Part shown: positions 54,616 to 63,399 of the stretch, in pieces
Layout of the letters: the number at the start of each line of letters is the position of its first letter
Numbering within the stretch: the first letter of the stretch is position 1
Assembly: GCA_020639095.1 (NCBI GenBank)
Contig: JACKHH010000016.1
Coordinates: 9,571-73,570 of the forward strand
Reading direction: 5' to 3'
Source: Phycisphaerales bacterium
Lineage (GTDB): Bacteria; Planctomycetota; Phycisphaerae; UBA1845
DNA length: 64,000 nucleotides
The notes under the pieces: model-generated
Told to the model about the DNA's origin: nothing
Seen by the model: the letters and a program-made list of their open reading frames with translations, nothing else
Database searches by the model: none
Made by a program: the position numbers and the translations under genes

Positions 54616-54951
54616 TCAGGCGCGATCCAAGTCGGCGAGCATCTCCGCCATCGCGGGGCCGAGGTCGCGACCCATGCCTTCGCCGATGCCCTCGACGCGT
54701 CCAACGCCAGCCGTGAGTACGCGACGCGCTTCGTCGGTGTGCCCCAGTTGCACCAGCACGCGTCCAAGAACGTGATAGGTGGCGAGGTGATTCGGGTCTT
54801 TCGCATTGGCAAACCGCAAGTGCTCCGCAGCCTCCGCCAATGCAGCATCACCACCCTCCTGAAGGAGCGCTTGCCCAAGCCCGAACCGGCTCAGTGGGTC
54901 ATCTTCGTCGAGGGCAACGAGCTTACGAAACGTGGCGACATCCATGGGCAT
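54616..54951 (-). CDS. Small TPR protein
   Basis: A 111-residue protein starting at the ATG at 54951, preceded by GGAGGG. It consists of about two TPR units: 'DPLSRFGLGQALLQEGGDAA' with 'LAEAAEHLRFANAKDP', and 'HLATYHVLGRVLVQLGHTDE' with 'ARRVLTAGVGR'. The tail is an acidic helix. It precedes the ECF sigma gene on the same strand (119 bp) and may act in the same system, but this is only position. Confidence 0.7.
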   Translation of the reverse strand: MPMDVATFRKLVALDEDDPLSRFGLGQALLQEGGDAALAEAAEHLRFANAKDPNHLATYHVLGRVLVQLGHTDEARRVLTAGVGRVEGIGEGMGRDLGPAMAEMLADLDRA

Positions 54952-55188
54952 GCATTGCCCTCCATTCAGGACGAAATCAGTAACTGTGACTCGTGGACCG
55001 GCCATCGTACGCCGGTGAACGTACTTGCCGCAAGCGGTGGGCGACGGAATCGTTGGGATTTGTCGCTACACGTGAATATGCGTGTGATCATGCTGTCAGG
55101 CGGACATTACGGGCCGGTGCCCGACGAGGAGTACATGTTTGCTGAGAGTGAACCGACTCGCACAATATGCGCGGGTCGGAAAGAAACA

Positions 55189-55216
55189 TTTGCGTTACGC
55201 AATCCGAGTCTATAAT
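55189..55216 (+). promoter_or_regulatory. Promoter with palindrome upstream of the metal-efflux operon
   Basis: TTTGCG (55189-55194), a 16-bp spacer and TATAAT (55211-55216). A perfect 13-bp palindrome, TTGCG-TTA-CGCAA (55190-55202), overlaps the -35 and spacer and is a candidate operator. The -10 box overlaps the first possible start codon (ATG at 55215), so transcription would begin at about 55222, near the ATGATG at 55221-55226. This points to a leaderless message or a later start. Confidence 0.45.
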
Positions 55217-55613
55217 GGACATGATGGTTCGGTGCCTGGCCATTTTGGTGATGCTCGCAAGCGGCATGCCGCCGCTCGGTAGCATTGCACGCGATTGCGG
55301 CGAAACATCGTCGGCGAAGTCGTGCTGCTGCTGCCCAGCCAATGCTTGCCGATGCGGTTGCGAAGCGCCGCCGACGGATTCGCGCGGTAAGGACCAGCGG
55401 AAATCGCCGGGAATTTGCGGGTGCGACGCCGCGCCGCTTGGCATGCCGGAAGCTGGCCCGTCCCTCACCAAACCCGTTCAGACCGCATCGGCCATGCAAG
55501 TCGCATCCGATGACACACCATGTAATGTGGCATTGGCAAGTTATGACGGGGACCTTACGCATGGCCCTCCCGAATCCCTTGCAGCCTTATCCACGGTTAT
55601 CCTGCTAATCTGA
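55215..55613 (+). CDS. Small Cys-rich exported protein leading the efflux operon
   Basis: 132 residues if the ATG at 55215 is used (130 or 129 from the ATGs at 55221/55224). A hydrophobic signal-like segment ('CLAILVMLASGMPPLG') is followed by a cluster of cysteines: CCCC at 37-40, CRCGC at 45-49, and CGCDAAP about 70. Such clusters bind soft metals. It lies 137 bp upstream of the TolC-like gene of a CusCBA-type system. Hence a metal-binding role in copper/silver or similar resistance is inferred. No named family is recognised. Confidence 0.6.
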   Translation: MDMMVRCLAILVMLASGMPPLGSIARDCGETSSAKSCCCCPANACRCGCEAPPTDSRGKDQRKSPGICGCDAAPLGMPEAGPSLTKPVQTASAMQVASDDTPCNVALASYDGDLTHGPPESLAALSTVILLI

Positions 55614-55750
55614 ATATCCTGCTCAGCGCGCACAGCGTAGCGTCCACGCCATCGCTGCGCGCGACGAATTCCCAGCGACCACCTTGCGCTACGCAGACGC
55701 ACGGCTTCTTGGCTGTGTTGAATTCGGTTGTCGATTGAGCAGGAAACACC

Positions 55751-57259
55751 ATGTCCAAATTCCAAAGACCGTCCAGCGGACGACGCGCGAAGTATGTCCT
55801 CGCAATACCAACAGTGCTTGTCGCGCTGGCTGGCTGCACTTCATATGAGCAGTCGCAGAGTCAACTCGAACAGGCCATTCGCAATTCGCGGCGTTCGAGC
55901 GTCCGCGTCGACACAACAGCAGTCGTCGCAGCCAGCAATCCGGATGTACCGACCACGGGAATCGCGCAAGCTCGTTCAACGATTCCGCGCCAGCAAGTCG
56001 ATCCGTACATCCGCGAAGCGCTCGCGCGCAACCCGGGAATCCAGGCCGCGATCGCGAATGCCCGCGCCCAGCTTGCGCGCATCCCGCAGGTGACGTCGCT
56101 GCCCGATCCCGTGCTGCGCGCTGCCGTCCGCCCTGAACCGATTCAAACGGCAGCGGGCGACGTCTACTTCACGCTTGGCGTTAGCCAGACCTTTCCGTTG
56201 CTCGCCAAGCTGGAGCGTGCGGGCAACATCGCGGCTGCCCAGACACGGGTGGCGCTGGAGGAACTCAACAGCAAACGCGTGCAACTCGTGGCGGACGTCG
56301 AGCGGGCGTATTGGCAGACCTATCGCCTGGACCGTTATCTCGAAATCAACCGCCAGAATCGCGAGATTCTCGAGGACCTCGAAAACGTCGTGAAAGCCCA
56401 GTACGAAGTCGGCGCCGTCGCACAATTGGACCTGCTGCGCGTCCAGACGGAACTCGCCCAACTTCGCGACGAGGCGTATCGCCTTCAGGTGCAACGGGCG
56501 GCGTCCGCGGCTGCAATCAATCAATTGGCGGATTACCCGCCCGATCGCGATATCCCAACGACGCAAACTGTCGACGTCCCGGCGGTAAACACCAACGTCA
56601 ACGAACTCATCGCCTTGGCAGCCGAGCACAATCCGGAACTCGCAGCTTTGCGCGAACGCGTATCCGCGGACGAGCAGAAAGTCGAACTCGCGAAGCTCGG
56701 CAATTGGCCCGACCTGACGCTTGGTTTTGAGTGGAACTACCTGGACGGGCGCGAACCGTTTGTCCCGCCGATCAATCCGACGACGCTCAAACGACCACGC
56801 TACAGCCGAAAGAGCGATGTCGGCGACGACAACTGGGCCATCACGCTGCAAATCAACCTGCCGATCTGGCTCGACCGCATCGACGCCGCCAAGCGCGAAG
56901 CCCAGCAACGCCTGCTCGCGACGCAAAAGCAGCAGCACGCAACCGAAAACATGATCACGTTTCGCGTGTACGAAGCGTGGTCGCGCGTCGACGCTCAGCA
57001 GCATACGCTGCACGTGCTCGACAACGAACTGATTCCTCAAGCGCGACAGAACTACGAAGTCGCGCTAACAACTTACCAAATCGGCAACAGCGACTTCACG
57101 ACGCTGATCGACCACTGGCGCCGCTGGCTCGATTTCGAGCAGATGCGCCACCGTGAAACCGTCGACCTTGAACTCGCATTCAGCGACCTGCAACGCGAAA
57201 TCGGTCTGCAATTGCTCACGGATGCTGCGCCGGTGGTGAACGAAGGAGATAGACCATGA
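55751..57259 (+). CDS. TolC-family outer-membrane factor (CusC-like lipoprotein)
   Basis: A 502-residue outer-membrane efflux protein. The lipobox LVALAGC gives lipidated Cys29. Two repeated TolC helical halves are seen: first 'DPYIREALARNPGIQAAIANARAQLA' onward, then 'ELIALAAEHNPELAALRERVSADEQKVELAKL'. Each ends in a strand-forming part ('LTLGFEWNYLDG'). It forms the outer-membrane channel for the periplasmic adaptor and RND pump encoded next. The stop overlaps the adaptor start (ATGA). Confidence 0.9.
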   Translation: MSKFQRPSSGRRAKYVLAIPTVLVALAGCTSYEQSQSQLEQAIRNSRRSSVRVDTTAVVAASNPDVPTTGIAQARSTIPRQQVDPYIREALARNPGIQAAIANARAQLARIPQVTSLPDPVLRAAVRPEPIQTAAGDVYFTLGVSQTFPLLAKLERAGNIAAAQTRVALEELNSKRVQLVADVERAYWQTYRLDRYLEINRQNREILEDLENVVKAQYEVGAVAQLDLLRVQTELAQLRDEAYRLQVQRAASAAAINQLADYPPDRDIPTTQTVDVPAVNTNVNELIALAAEHNPELAALRERVSADEQKVELAKLGNWPDLTLGFEWNYLDGREPFVPPINPTTLKRPRYSRKSDVGDDNWAITLQINLPIWLDRIDAAKREAQQRLLATQKQQHATENMITFRVYEAWSRVDAQQHTLHVLDNELIPQARQNYEVALTTYQIGNSDFTTLIDHWRRWLDFEQMRHRETVDLELAFSDLQREIGLQLLTDAAPVVNEGDRP

Positions 57260-59208
57260 TCCGGGAAATACCGGCTGATACGATGAAGGAACTTCGCGGC
57301 GTACTCGCGCGTTGGGCTGTCTTGATCGCGCTGCTTGGCGTGTTCGCGTTGTGGGCGACGTGGCGCTTGGCGCACGCAACCCATGGCGCTCATGCGATGG
57401 CCGACACGCCTGCGCAATCGCCCGCGCAAAGCGAACCGCAAATCGAATACTGGACGTGTACGATGCATCCGCAAGTCCACGAACCCAACCCGGGCAAGTG
57501 TCCGATCTGCGGCATGCCGCTCGTCGAGAAATACGTCGGCAGCGATTCGCCCGGCGTCAAACCCGAACCCATGCCCGCGACATCTCACGCTGCGCACGCA
57601 AAACCCGACGAATCCCAGGCATGGTATCGCTGCACCATGCCGGAATGCGGGGATCAAGGCAGTTCCGATCCCAACAGCCGGTGCCCGGTTTGCGGCATGA
57701 AACGCGAGCGCGTGGACACGGGCGGCGGTAACGCTGAAGCGACCGAGGTACAACTCAGCCCGCGGGCAGTTCGCCTGGCTGAGGTCGCGACGGAACCGGT
57801 CACATCGCGATTGCTCTACAAGCGCATCCGCGCCGTCGGCAGAGTGGGCTACGACGAGACGCGCTACAAAATGGTCAGTGCGTGGATCGGCGGGCGCATC
57901 GACAAGCTCTACGCCGACTTCACCGGCATGACCGTCAACAAGGGCGACCACCTCGTTGAAATCTACAGCCCGGAGTTGCTGTCGGCGCAGGAGGAATACC
58001 TGCAAGCAGTGTCAGCCGCCAAGGCTGCACAGAGTTCGCAGACCGGTGTCGCGCTCCGCAGCGCCGAGCAGGTGCTTTCCTCCGCGCGGCGCAAGCTGGA
58101 ACTGCTCGGGGTGACAACCGATCAAATCACGGATATCGAAAGCAGCGAGAAGCCGCAAACCCACCTCGTAGTTTACGCGCCGATCGGTGGCACCATCGTC
58201 AAAAAGCAGGCGATGGAAGGCATGTACGTGTCCACGGGCAGCGCGCTCTACACCATCGCCGATCTCACGCACCTCTGGCTGCTGGTGGATTTGTACGAAT
58301 CCGATCTGCCCTGGGTCAAACCGTTCCAAAAGGTGAGCGTAACCACGCGCGCACTGCCCGGTGACGTCTTCACCGGTGAAATCGTCTTCGTCGATCCGCG
58401 TGTCGATCCGCAAACGCGCACGGTGCAGGTGCGCATCCACGTGGACAACGCAGCCATGCGCATCAAACCCGACATGTGGGTGGCAGCCGAAATTGACGCG
58501 GGCCTGAGTCGTGACGGCGGCGGCGCCGTCCCCGCGCCGGGCGGCGAATACGCATGTCCGATGCACCCTTGGGAAACTTCCAATGAACCCGGAACCTGCC
58601 CGATCTGTGCGATGGACCTCGTCAAGATCGAAGACCTTCCGCAGTACGTCCCCCCCACCGACATTTCCGCGATCCTGGCGGTCCCGCGTGGTGCCGTCAT
58701 GCAGACCGGCGAACGCGCGCTGGTGTACATCGAGACTGCGCCCGCAACCTACCGCGGCGTCGAGGTCACCATCGGGCCGCTCGCACAAGACGACGCGGGT
58801 AACGAGTTCTACCCCGTGCTCAGCGGACTGACCGGTGGCGAACGCGTTGTCACCCGCGGCAACTTCGCGATCGATAGCCAAATGCAGCTCGCCGGCAAAC
58901 CAAGTCTCTTCGCCGCGCGCGGTTTGGGCGGCGCTTCACACAACATGCACGGCAACCACAGCGATCACGGGGATCACACTGAGCACGACGATCACGAGAT
59001 GTCCATGAAGCAAACCACGTGCCCGGTCATGGGCAACGAGATCGACCCGGAAGTCTACACTGACTACCACGGTGAACGCATCTACTTCTGCTGCCCACCG
59101 TGCATCGAGAAGTTCCTGGCGGATCCGCGGAAGTACGTCGCCAATCTGCCAACCGGCATTCAAGCCAAACTCGCGCAGGCGGAAACGCGGGAGGCGAATC
59201 ATGATTGA
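57256..59208 (+). CDS. RND efflux periplasmic adaptor with three heavy-metal-binding motifs and a YHS domain (CusB-like)
   Basis: A 650-residue membrane fusion protein. An N-terminal anchor (19-38) precedes two Cys/His heavy-metal-binding motifs: 65-90 (YWTCTMHP…CPICGMPL) and 123-150 (WYRCTMPEC…CPVCGMKR). Next come the barrel-sandwich and beta-barrel domains. A third motif lies at about 431-455 (YACPMHP…CPICAMDL) inserted in the C-terminal half, and a YHS domain ends the protein (about 588-632, 'CPVMGNEIDPEVYTDYHGER' onward). It also has a His-rich stretch at about 570-582 (HNMHGNHSDHGDHTEH). Such richness suggests metal capture before export. It is fused by overlap to TolC and to the RND gene. 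Confidence 0.92.
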   Translation: MIREIPADTMKELRGVLARWAVLIALLGVFALWATWRLAHATHGAHAMADTPAQSPAQSEPQIEYWTCTMHPQVHEPNPGKCPICGMPLVEKYVGSDSPGVKPEPMPATSHAAHAKPDESQAWYRCTMPECGDQGSSDPNSRCPVCGMKRERVDTGGGNAEATEVQLSPRAVRLAEVATEPVTSRLLYKRIRAVGRVGYDETRYKMVSAWIGGRIDKLYADFTGMTVNKGDHLVEIYSPELLSAQEEYLQAVSAAKAAQSSQTGVALRSAEQVLSSARRKLELLGVTTDQITDIESSEKPQTHLVVYAPIGGTIVKKQAMEGMYVSTGSALYTIADLTHLWLLVDLYESDLPWVKPFQKVSVTTRALPGDVFTGEIVFVDPRVDPQTRTVQVRIHVDNAAMRIKPDMWVAAEIDAGLSRDGGGAVPAPGGEYACPMHPWETSNEPGTCPICAMDLVKIEDLPQYVPPTDISAILAVPRGAVMQTGERALVYIETAPATYRGVEVTIGPLAQDDAGNEFYPVLSGLTGGERVVTRGNFAIDSQMQLAGKPSLFAARGLGGASHNMHGNHSDHGDHTEHDDHEMSMKQTTCPVMGNEIDPEVYTDYHGERIYFCCPPCIEKFLADPRKYVANLPTGIQAKLAQAETREANHD

Positions 59209-62200
59209 CCGGCTTGTTCAAGTCTTCCTGCGAACGCCGCTGTTCGCGTTTGTTCTGGCCGCGGGTGTTGGCGTGTTCGGCTGGCGTGCGTTCGAGCAGA
59301 ATCCGAAGGACGCGATCCCCGACATTGCGGAAAACCAAACGATCGTATTCAGCGAATGGATGGGTCGCAGCCCCAAGGACGTTGACGAACAGGTCACCTA
59401 TCCGTTGACCGTCGCGCTCCAGGGCGTGCCCGATGTCAAGGAGATCCGCGCGACCAGCGGTTTTGGTTGGTCCATCGTCTACGTCGTGTTCAAGGACGAT
59501 GCCGAATTCTACTGGGCGCGAAGTCGCGTCCTCGAACGCCTCAACGTCGCACAAAGCAAGTTGCCCGCGGGCGTCACGCCGCAGCTCGGCCCCGATGCAA
59601 CGGCCCTCGGTCAGGTGTACTGGTACACCGTCGAGAACGGCTGGTATGCGCCAAAGCATCCCGGACTTCGCTTTGACGAACATGGCGTCATCACGGCTGC
59701 CTCGCGTGAGTCACTGCTCAAGAGCAACCCGCAGTTCGCGAACCAACTCGACAACGCGGAACCCTTCACCGATCCGATGAGTGGCGAGCAACTCGTTTTC
59801 AGCACGCTGCCGCTCGATCGGCTGCGGAGCATTCAAGACTTCGACGTGAAGCTTGCGCTCGAAAGCGTCGAAGGCGTCAGCGAAGTCGCCAGTATCGGCG
59901 GTTACGTACGGCAATACCAGATCGATGTGAACCCGGAAGCGCTGCGTGCCTTCAGCGCGCCGCTCGCGCGCCTGGTGTCAGCCGTCAAGAACGCCAACAT
60001 CGACGTCGGCGCCAAGGTCATCGAAGAAAACGGCATGGAGATTCTCATTCGCGGCGTCGGTTTTCTCGGCGGCGAGCAGCGCAGTGCAGCCGAGCGTGAG
60101 ACCCGCGAGCGGGCAGTCATTCGCGATATCGAGAATATCGTCATCCATGCCGACAACGGAACGCCGGTTTACGTGCATCAAGTTGCGACGGTCTCGGTGG
60201 GTCCGGACTTCCGCCGCGGCGCGCTCGACAAGATGGGCGCGGAAGCAGTCGGCGGCTGCGTGACCATGCGCTTCGGCGAAAACCCGCTCAGCGTCATCGA
60301 ACGCGTCCACGACAAGGTGACCGGCGTCGAACGCGGCCTGCCACCGGGCGTACGCATCAACGCGTACTACGATCGCACCGACCTGATCAACGAGACGATG
60401 GGCACGCTCACGTCGGCGCTGAGTCAAGAACTCGCCATCACGCTGGTGGCTGTGGTGCTTTTCCTGCTGCACTTCCGCAGCAGTTTGGTCATCGCGGTGA
60501 CGCTGCCGCTTGCCGTCATGTTCGCCTTCGTCTGCATGCAGGCGCTCGACCTGCCCAGCAACATCATGAGCCTCGCGGGCATCGCGATCGCAATCGGCAC
60601 GATGGTCGACATGGGCATCGTCATGTTGGAAAACATCTACCAATACCTGACCGACAATCGCGACGAATACACCCGCATCGTGACCGATGAACAGGGGTGT
60701 GAACGCGAGATCATCGACCCCGTTCGCCGCAAGCAACTCATCAGCGATGCCGCAACGGAAGTCGGCTCCGCGATTTTGACCGCGGTCAGCACAACGGTGG
60801 TCTCGTTCCTGCCCGTGTTCTTTCTCGAAGGACAAGCCGCCAAGTTGTTTACCCCGCTCGCGTGGACAAAAACGTTCTGCATGGTGGGTGCGGTCATTTT
60901 GGCGCTGACCATCGTTCCGTCACTCGCGTCGGCGATGCTCAGGAATCGCCGCACGAGTCGGCCTGTTGCGCTTGCAGTTTCACTCGTCTTGGCTACCGCG
61001 ATTTCCCTCGTTTGGTGGAAGGCGGAGCACCTCCACTCGGCGATGGGTGACTTCACCGGCGCAATCGAACGCTACCTGGGTTGGTCAAGCTTCGCGGTGG
61101 CGCTCGTCGCCGGCTTGGCCCTCGCGCTGATCACCTACGTTGTCCTGCGCGAGCGCATCCGCCCCATCGAAGCCAACCCCACAAGCCGATTCATCCACCG
61201 ACTCTACATACCCACCATCCGCTGGGTATTGCACCACAAACTGCTCTTCCTCATGGTCCCGGCTGGTTTCATCATCTGGGGCATTGGTATCTGGCTGGGT
61301 TGGGGCATCTTCGTGTCCGCCCTGCTCTGGCCGCTCGCGCAACTGGGCATCTCGCCCGCGCAATGGTCAGCCGCATGGTGGTTGACGCTTATCGCCGGCG
61401 CCATCTTTGGGTTTGTCATCATCCCGCTGATCGTTGACAGTGTTCGCGTCGGGCGCCGTATCCGCAGCGACGACGCAACCATCGCGCCGCGCCGCGTGAA
61501 CTGGACCAAACCCGCTATGGGTATCGTCGCATTCGTACTGGCCGCGCTCGTCATCAATCGCGCGCACCTGTTCGAGCGCAGCGATTCCACCCTGGCAACC
61601 GCTTTCCTGCCGAACACTGGCCAATCGCTTGCCGAGTACCAACCGGTACAAGCACTGCTCGACAGCAAGGGCATCGGCCAGGAGTTCATGCCCCCACTCG
61701 ACGAAGGCGACTTCCTCTACATGCCCAGCGTGCTACCGGCAGGTTCGATCAACACCGTCATGGACGTCATGCAGAAGCAGGATGCGCAGTTCGCGGAGAT
61801 TCCCGAAGTGGACGTAGTCGTGGGCAAGCTCGGACGCGTCGAGTCAGCACTCGACCCCGCGCCAGTAGGCATGCTCGAAACCATGATCCTGCTCAAACCG
61901 CGTGACCAGTGGCCGGTGGTCGACGACCCCGAATATGCCGGCATGCAGCGTAAACGCACGATGGATGAAATCTGGGAGGACATCAAGAAGGCGGGCAGCT
62001 TCCCCGGCGTGCTCCCGTCGGTGCAACTGCAACCCATCCGCACGCGCGTCGAAATGCTCAGCACCGGCCTGAATGCGAAAATCGGCCTGAAGATCTACGG
62101 AGACAGCGTGCAGCGCTGCGAGGAACTGGCGGTGCGCATCGAGCAACTGCTCCGCGAACGACTGGATCACGCGCAGGCCATCAATGCCGTTCGCGTCAGT

Positions 62201-63271
62201 GGCAAACCCTACCTCGAATTTCACATCGACCGCGAAGCCATCGCCCGCTACGGCGTGAATATCGCCGACGTGCAGCAGGTGATCGAGGTCGCAATCGGCG
62301 GTAAGAACCTGACGACGACGTACGAAGGGCTCGATCGCTATCCCGTGCGCATCCGCTACGAACGCGAACTGCGCGACGAGGTGCCCGACCTGGAGCGCAT
62401 CCTCGTTCCCACTCCTTCGGGCGCGCAAATTCCCCTCACGCTGGTTGCGGATATTCAACGCGTGACCGGCCCGATGAGCGTGCGTCGCGAGGGCGCGAAA
62501 TTCGTCAGCTACGTCACGATGAGCAATCAGGGCGTCGACGAAACGACGCTCGTCATGAACGGCCAGCGCATCATCGACGACGCGATCGTAAGCGGCGAGT
62601 TGAAGTTGCCCGAGGGCTACAACCTCCGCTGGGCGGGCAGCTACGAACGCAACATCCGCGCGAAAAAGCGGCTGACCATCCTGATTCCGCTGGTGATGCT
62701 GTGCAACTTCCTGCTGATCTACCTGCAATTCAAACGCTGGCCGCTGACGCTGGTCATCTTTCTGGCCATTCCGGTCGCGTTTTCCGGCGGGTTCATCATG
62801 CTGCACCATTGGCCGCAGTTGCAGAATTGGTTTTACACCATCGGCTTGATGGATCGGCCCTTCCCGGGCGACGCGATGTACCTGACCGTCGCGGTGTGGG
62901 TCGGTTTCATCGCGCTGTTTGGCATCGCGGTGGACGACGGCATCGTGATCGGCACCTACCTCGACCAGGTGTTCAGCAAGTCGCCGGTAAAACGCTACGA
63001 GGAAATCGAAGAGCGCGTCATCCACGCCGGCCTGCGCCGCATCAGGCCGACCCTGATGACCACCTTCACCACGCTCGCAGCCCTCGCGCCCGTCCTGCTC
63101 ACCACAGGCCGCGGCAGCGACGTGATGACGCCAATGGCCCTACCGGTCTTTGGCGGAATGGTCGTAGCCCTGGTCACGATCCTGGTCGTGCCCACCTGCT
63201 ACTGTGCGATCAAGCAGGCGAAGTGGCGACTCGGGATAGCGGACGCCGATTTCGATCGAAGCGAGACGTAA
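59201..63271 (+). CDS. Heavy-metal RND transporter (CusA/CzcA-like), enlarged
   Basis: A 1356-residue HME-type RND pump; the ATG at 59201 overlaps the adaptor stop by 8 bp. 'MIDRLVQVFLRTPLFAFVLAAGVGVFG' is TM1. The proton-relay Asp in TM4 is in 'IGTMVDMGIVMLENIYQYL'. 'FMPPLDEGDFLYMPSVLPAG' marks the second periplasmic domain. TMs 10-12 ('YLTVAVWVGFIALFGIAVDDGIVIGTYLDQVF') are typical. It is about 300 residues longer than CusA (1047). The extra sequence is in the first periplasmic loop (about 147-200), and at about 580-800, where roughly four to five additional hydrophobic helices surround the canonical TM7. A proton-driven metal exporter with an unusual membrane insert is the best reading. 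Confidence 0.9.
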   Translation: MIDRLVQVFLRTPLFAFVLAAGVGVFGWRAFEQNPKDAIPDIAENQTIVFSEWMGRSPKDVDEQVTYPLTVALQGVPDVKEIRATSGFGWSIVYVVFKDDAEFYWARSRVLERLNVAQSKLPAGVTPQLGPDATALGQVYWYTVENGWYAPKHPGLRFDEHGVITAASRESLLKSNPQFANQLDNAEPFTDPMSGEQLVFSTLPLDRLRSIQDFDVKLALESVEGVSEVASIGGYVRQYQIDVNPEALRAFSAPLARLVSAVKNANIDVGAKVIEENGMEILIRGVGFLGGEQRSAAERETRERAVIRDIENIVIHADNGTPVYVHQVATVSVGPDFRRGALDKMGAEAVGGCVTMRFGENPLSVIERVHDKVTGVERGLPPGVRINAYYDRTDLINETMGTLTSALSQELAITLVAVVLFLLHFRSSLVIAVTLPLAVMFAFVCMQALDLPSNIMSLAGIAIAIGTMVDMGIVMLENIYQYLTDNRDEYTRIVTDEQGCEREIIDPVRRKQLISDAATEVGSAILTAVSTTVVSFLPVFFLEGQAAKLFTPLAWTKTFCMVGAVILALTIVPSLASAMLRNRRTSRPVALAVSLVLATAISLVWWKAEHLHSAMGDFTGAIERYLGWSSFAVALVAGLALALITYVVLRERIRPIEANPTSRFIHRLYIPTIRWVLHHKLLFLMVPAGFIIWGIGIWLGWGIFVSALLWPLAQLGISPAQWSAAWWLTLIAGAIFGFVIIPLIVDSVRVGRRIRSDDATIAPRRVNWTKPAMGIVAFVLAALVINRAHLFERSDSTLATAFLPNTGQSLAEYQPVQALLDSKGIGQEFMPPLDEGDFLYMPSVLPAGSINTVMDVMQKQDAQFAEIPEVDVVVGKLGRVESALDPAPVGMLETMILLKPRDQWPVVDDPEYAGMQRKRTMDEIWEDIKKAGSFPGVLPSVQLQPIRTRVEMLSTGLNAKIGLKIYGDSVQRCEELAVRIEQLLRERLDHAQAINAVRVSGKPYLEFHIDREAIARYGVNIADVQQVIEVAIGGKNLTTTYEGLDRYPVRIRYERELRDEVPDLERILVPTPSGAQIPLTLVADIQRVTGPMSVRREGAKFVSYVTMSNQGVDETTLVMNGQRIIDDAIVSGELKLPEGYNLRWAGSYERNIRAKKRLTILIPLVMLCNFLLIYLQFKRWPLTLVIFLAIPVAFSGGFIMLHHWPQLQNWFYTIGLMDRPFPGDAMYLTVAVWVGFIALFGIAVDDGIVIGTYLDQVFSKSPVKRYEEIEERVIHAGLRRIRPTLMTTFTTLAALAPVLLTTGRGSDVMTPMALPVFGGMVVALVTILVVPTCYCAIKQAKWRLGIADADFDRSET

Positions 63272-63321
63272 GGCATTGCCAATGCGACGAATCGTGAAGT
63301 TGCCAGCTTCCAACTGCGCGT

Positions 63322-63361
63322 GCAGTCGGCGGAGAGCACACTTGCACTCCCCGCCGACTGC
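63322..63361. terminator. Hairpin between the efflux operon and the dockerin gene
   Basis: Perfect 11-bp arms GCAGTCGGCGG (63322-63332) and CCGCCGACTGC (63351-63361). It lies between the convergent stops of the RND gene (63271) and the secreted protein (63400). There is no strong T-run, so termination may be factor-assisted. Confidence 0.6.
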
Positions 63362-63399
63362 CAAGGGGAAGACTTCTGCTTCAATGAATCCGGTACCAA

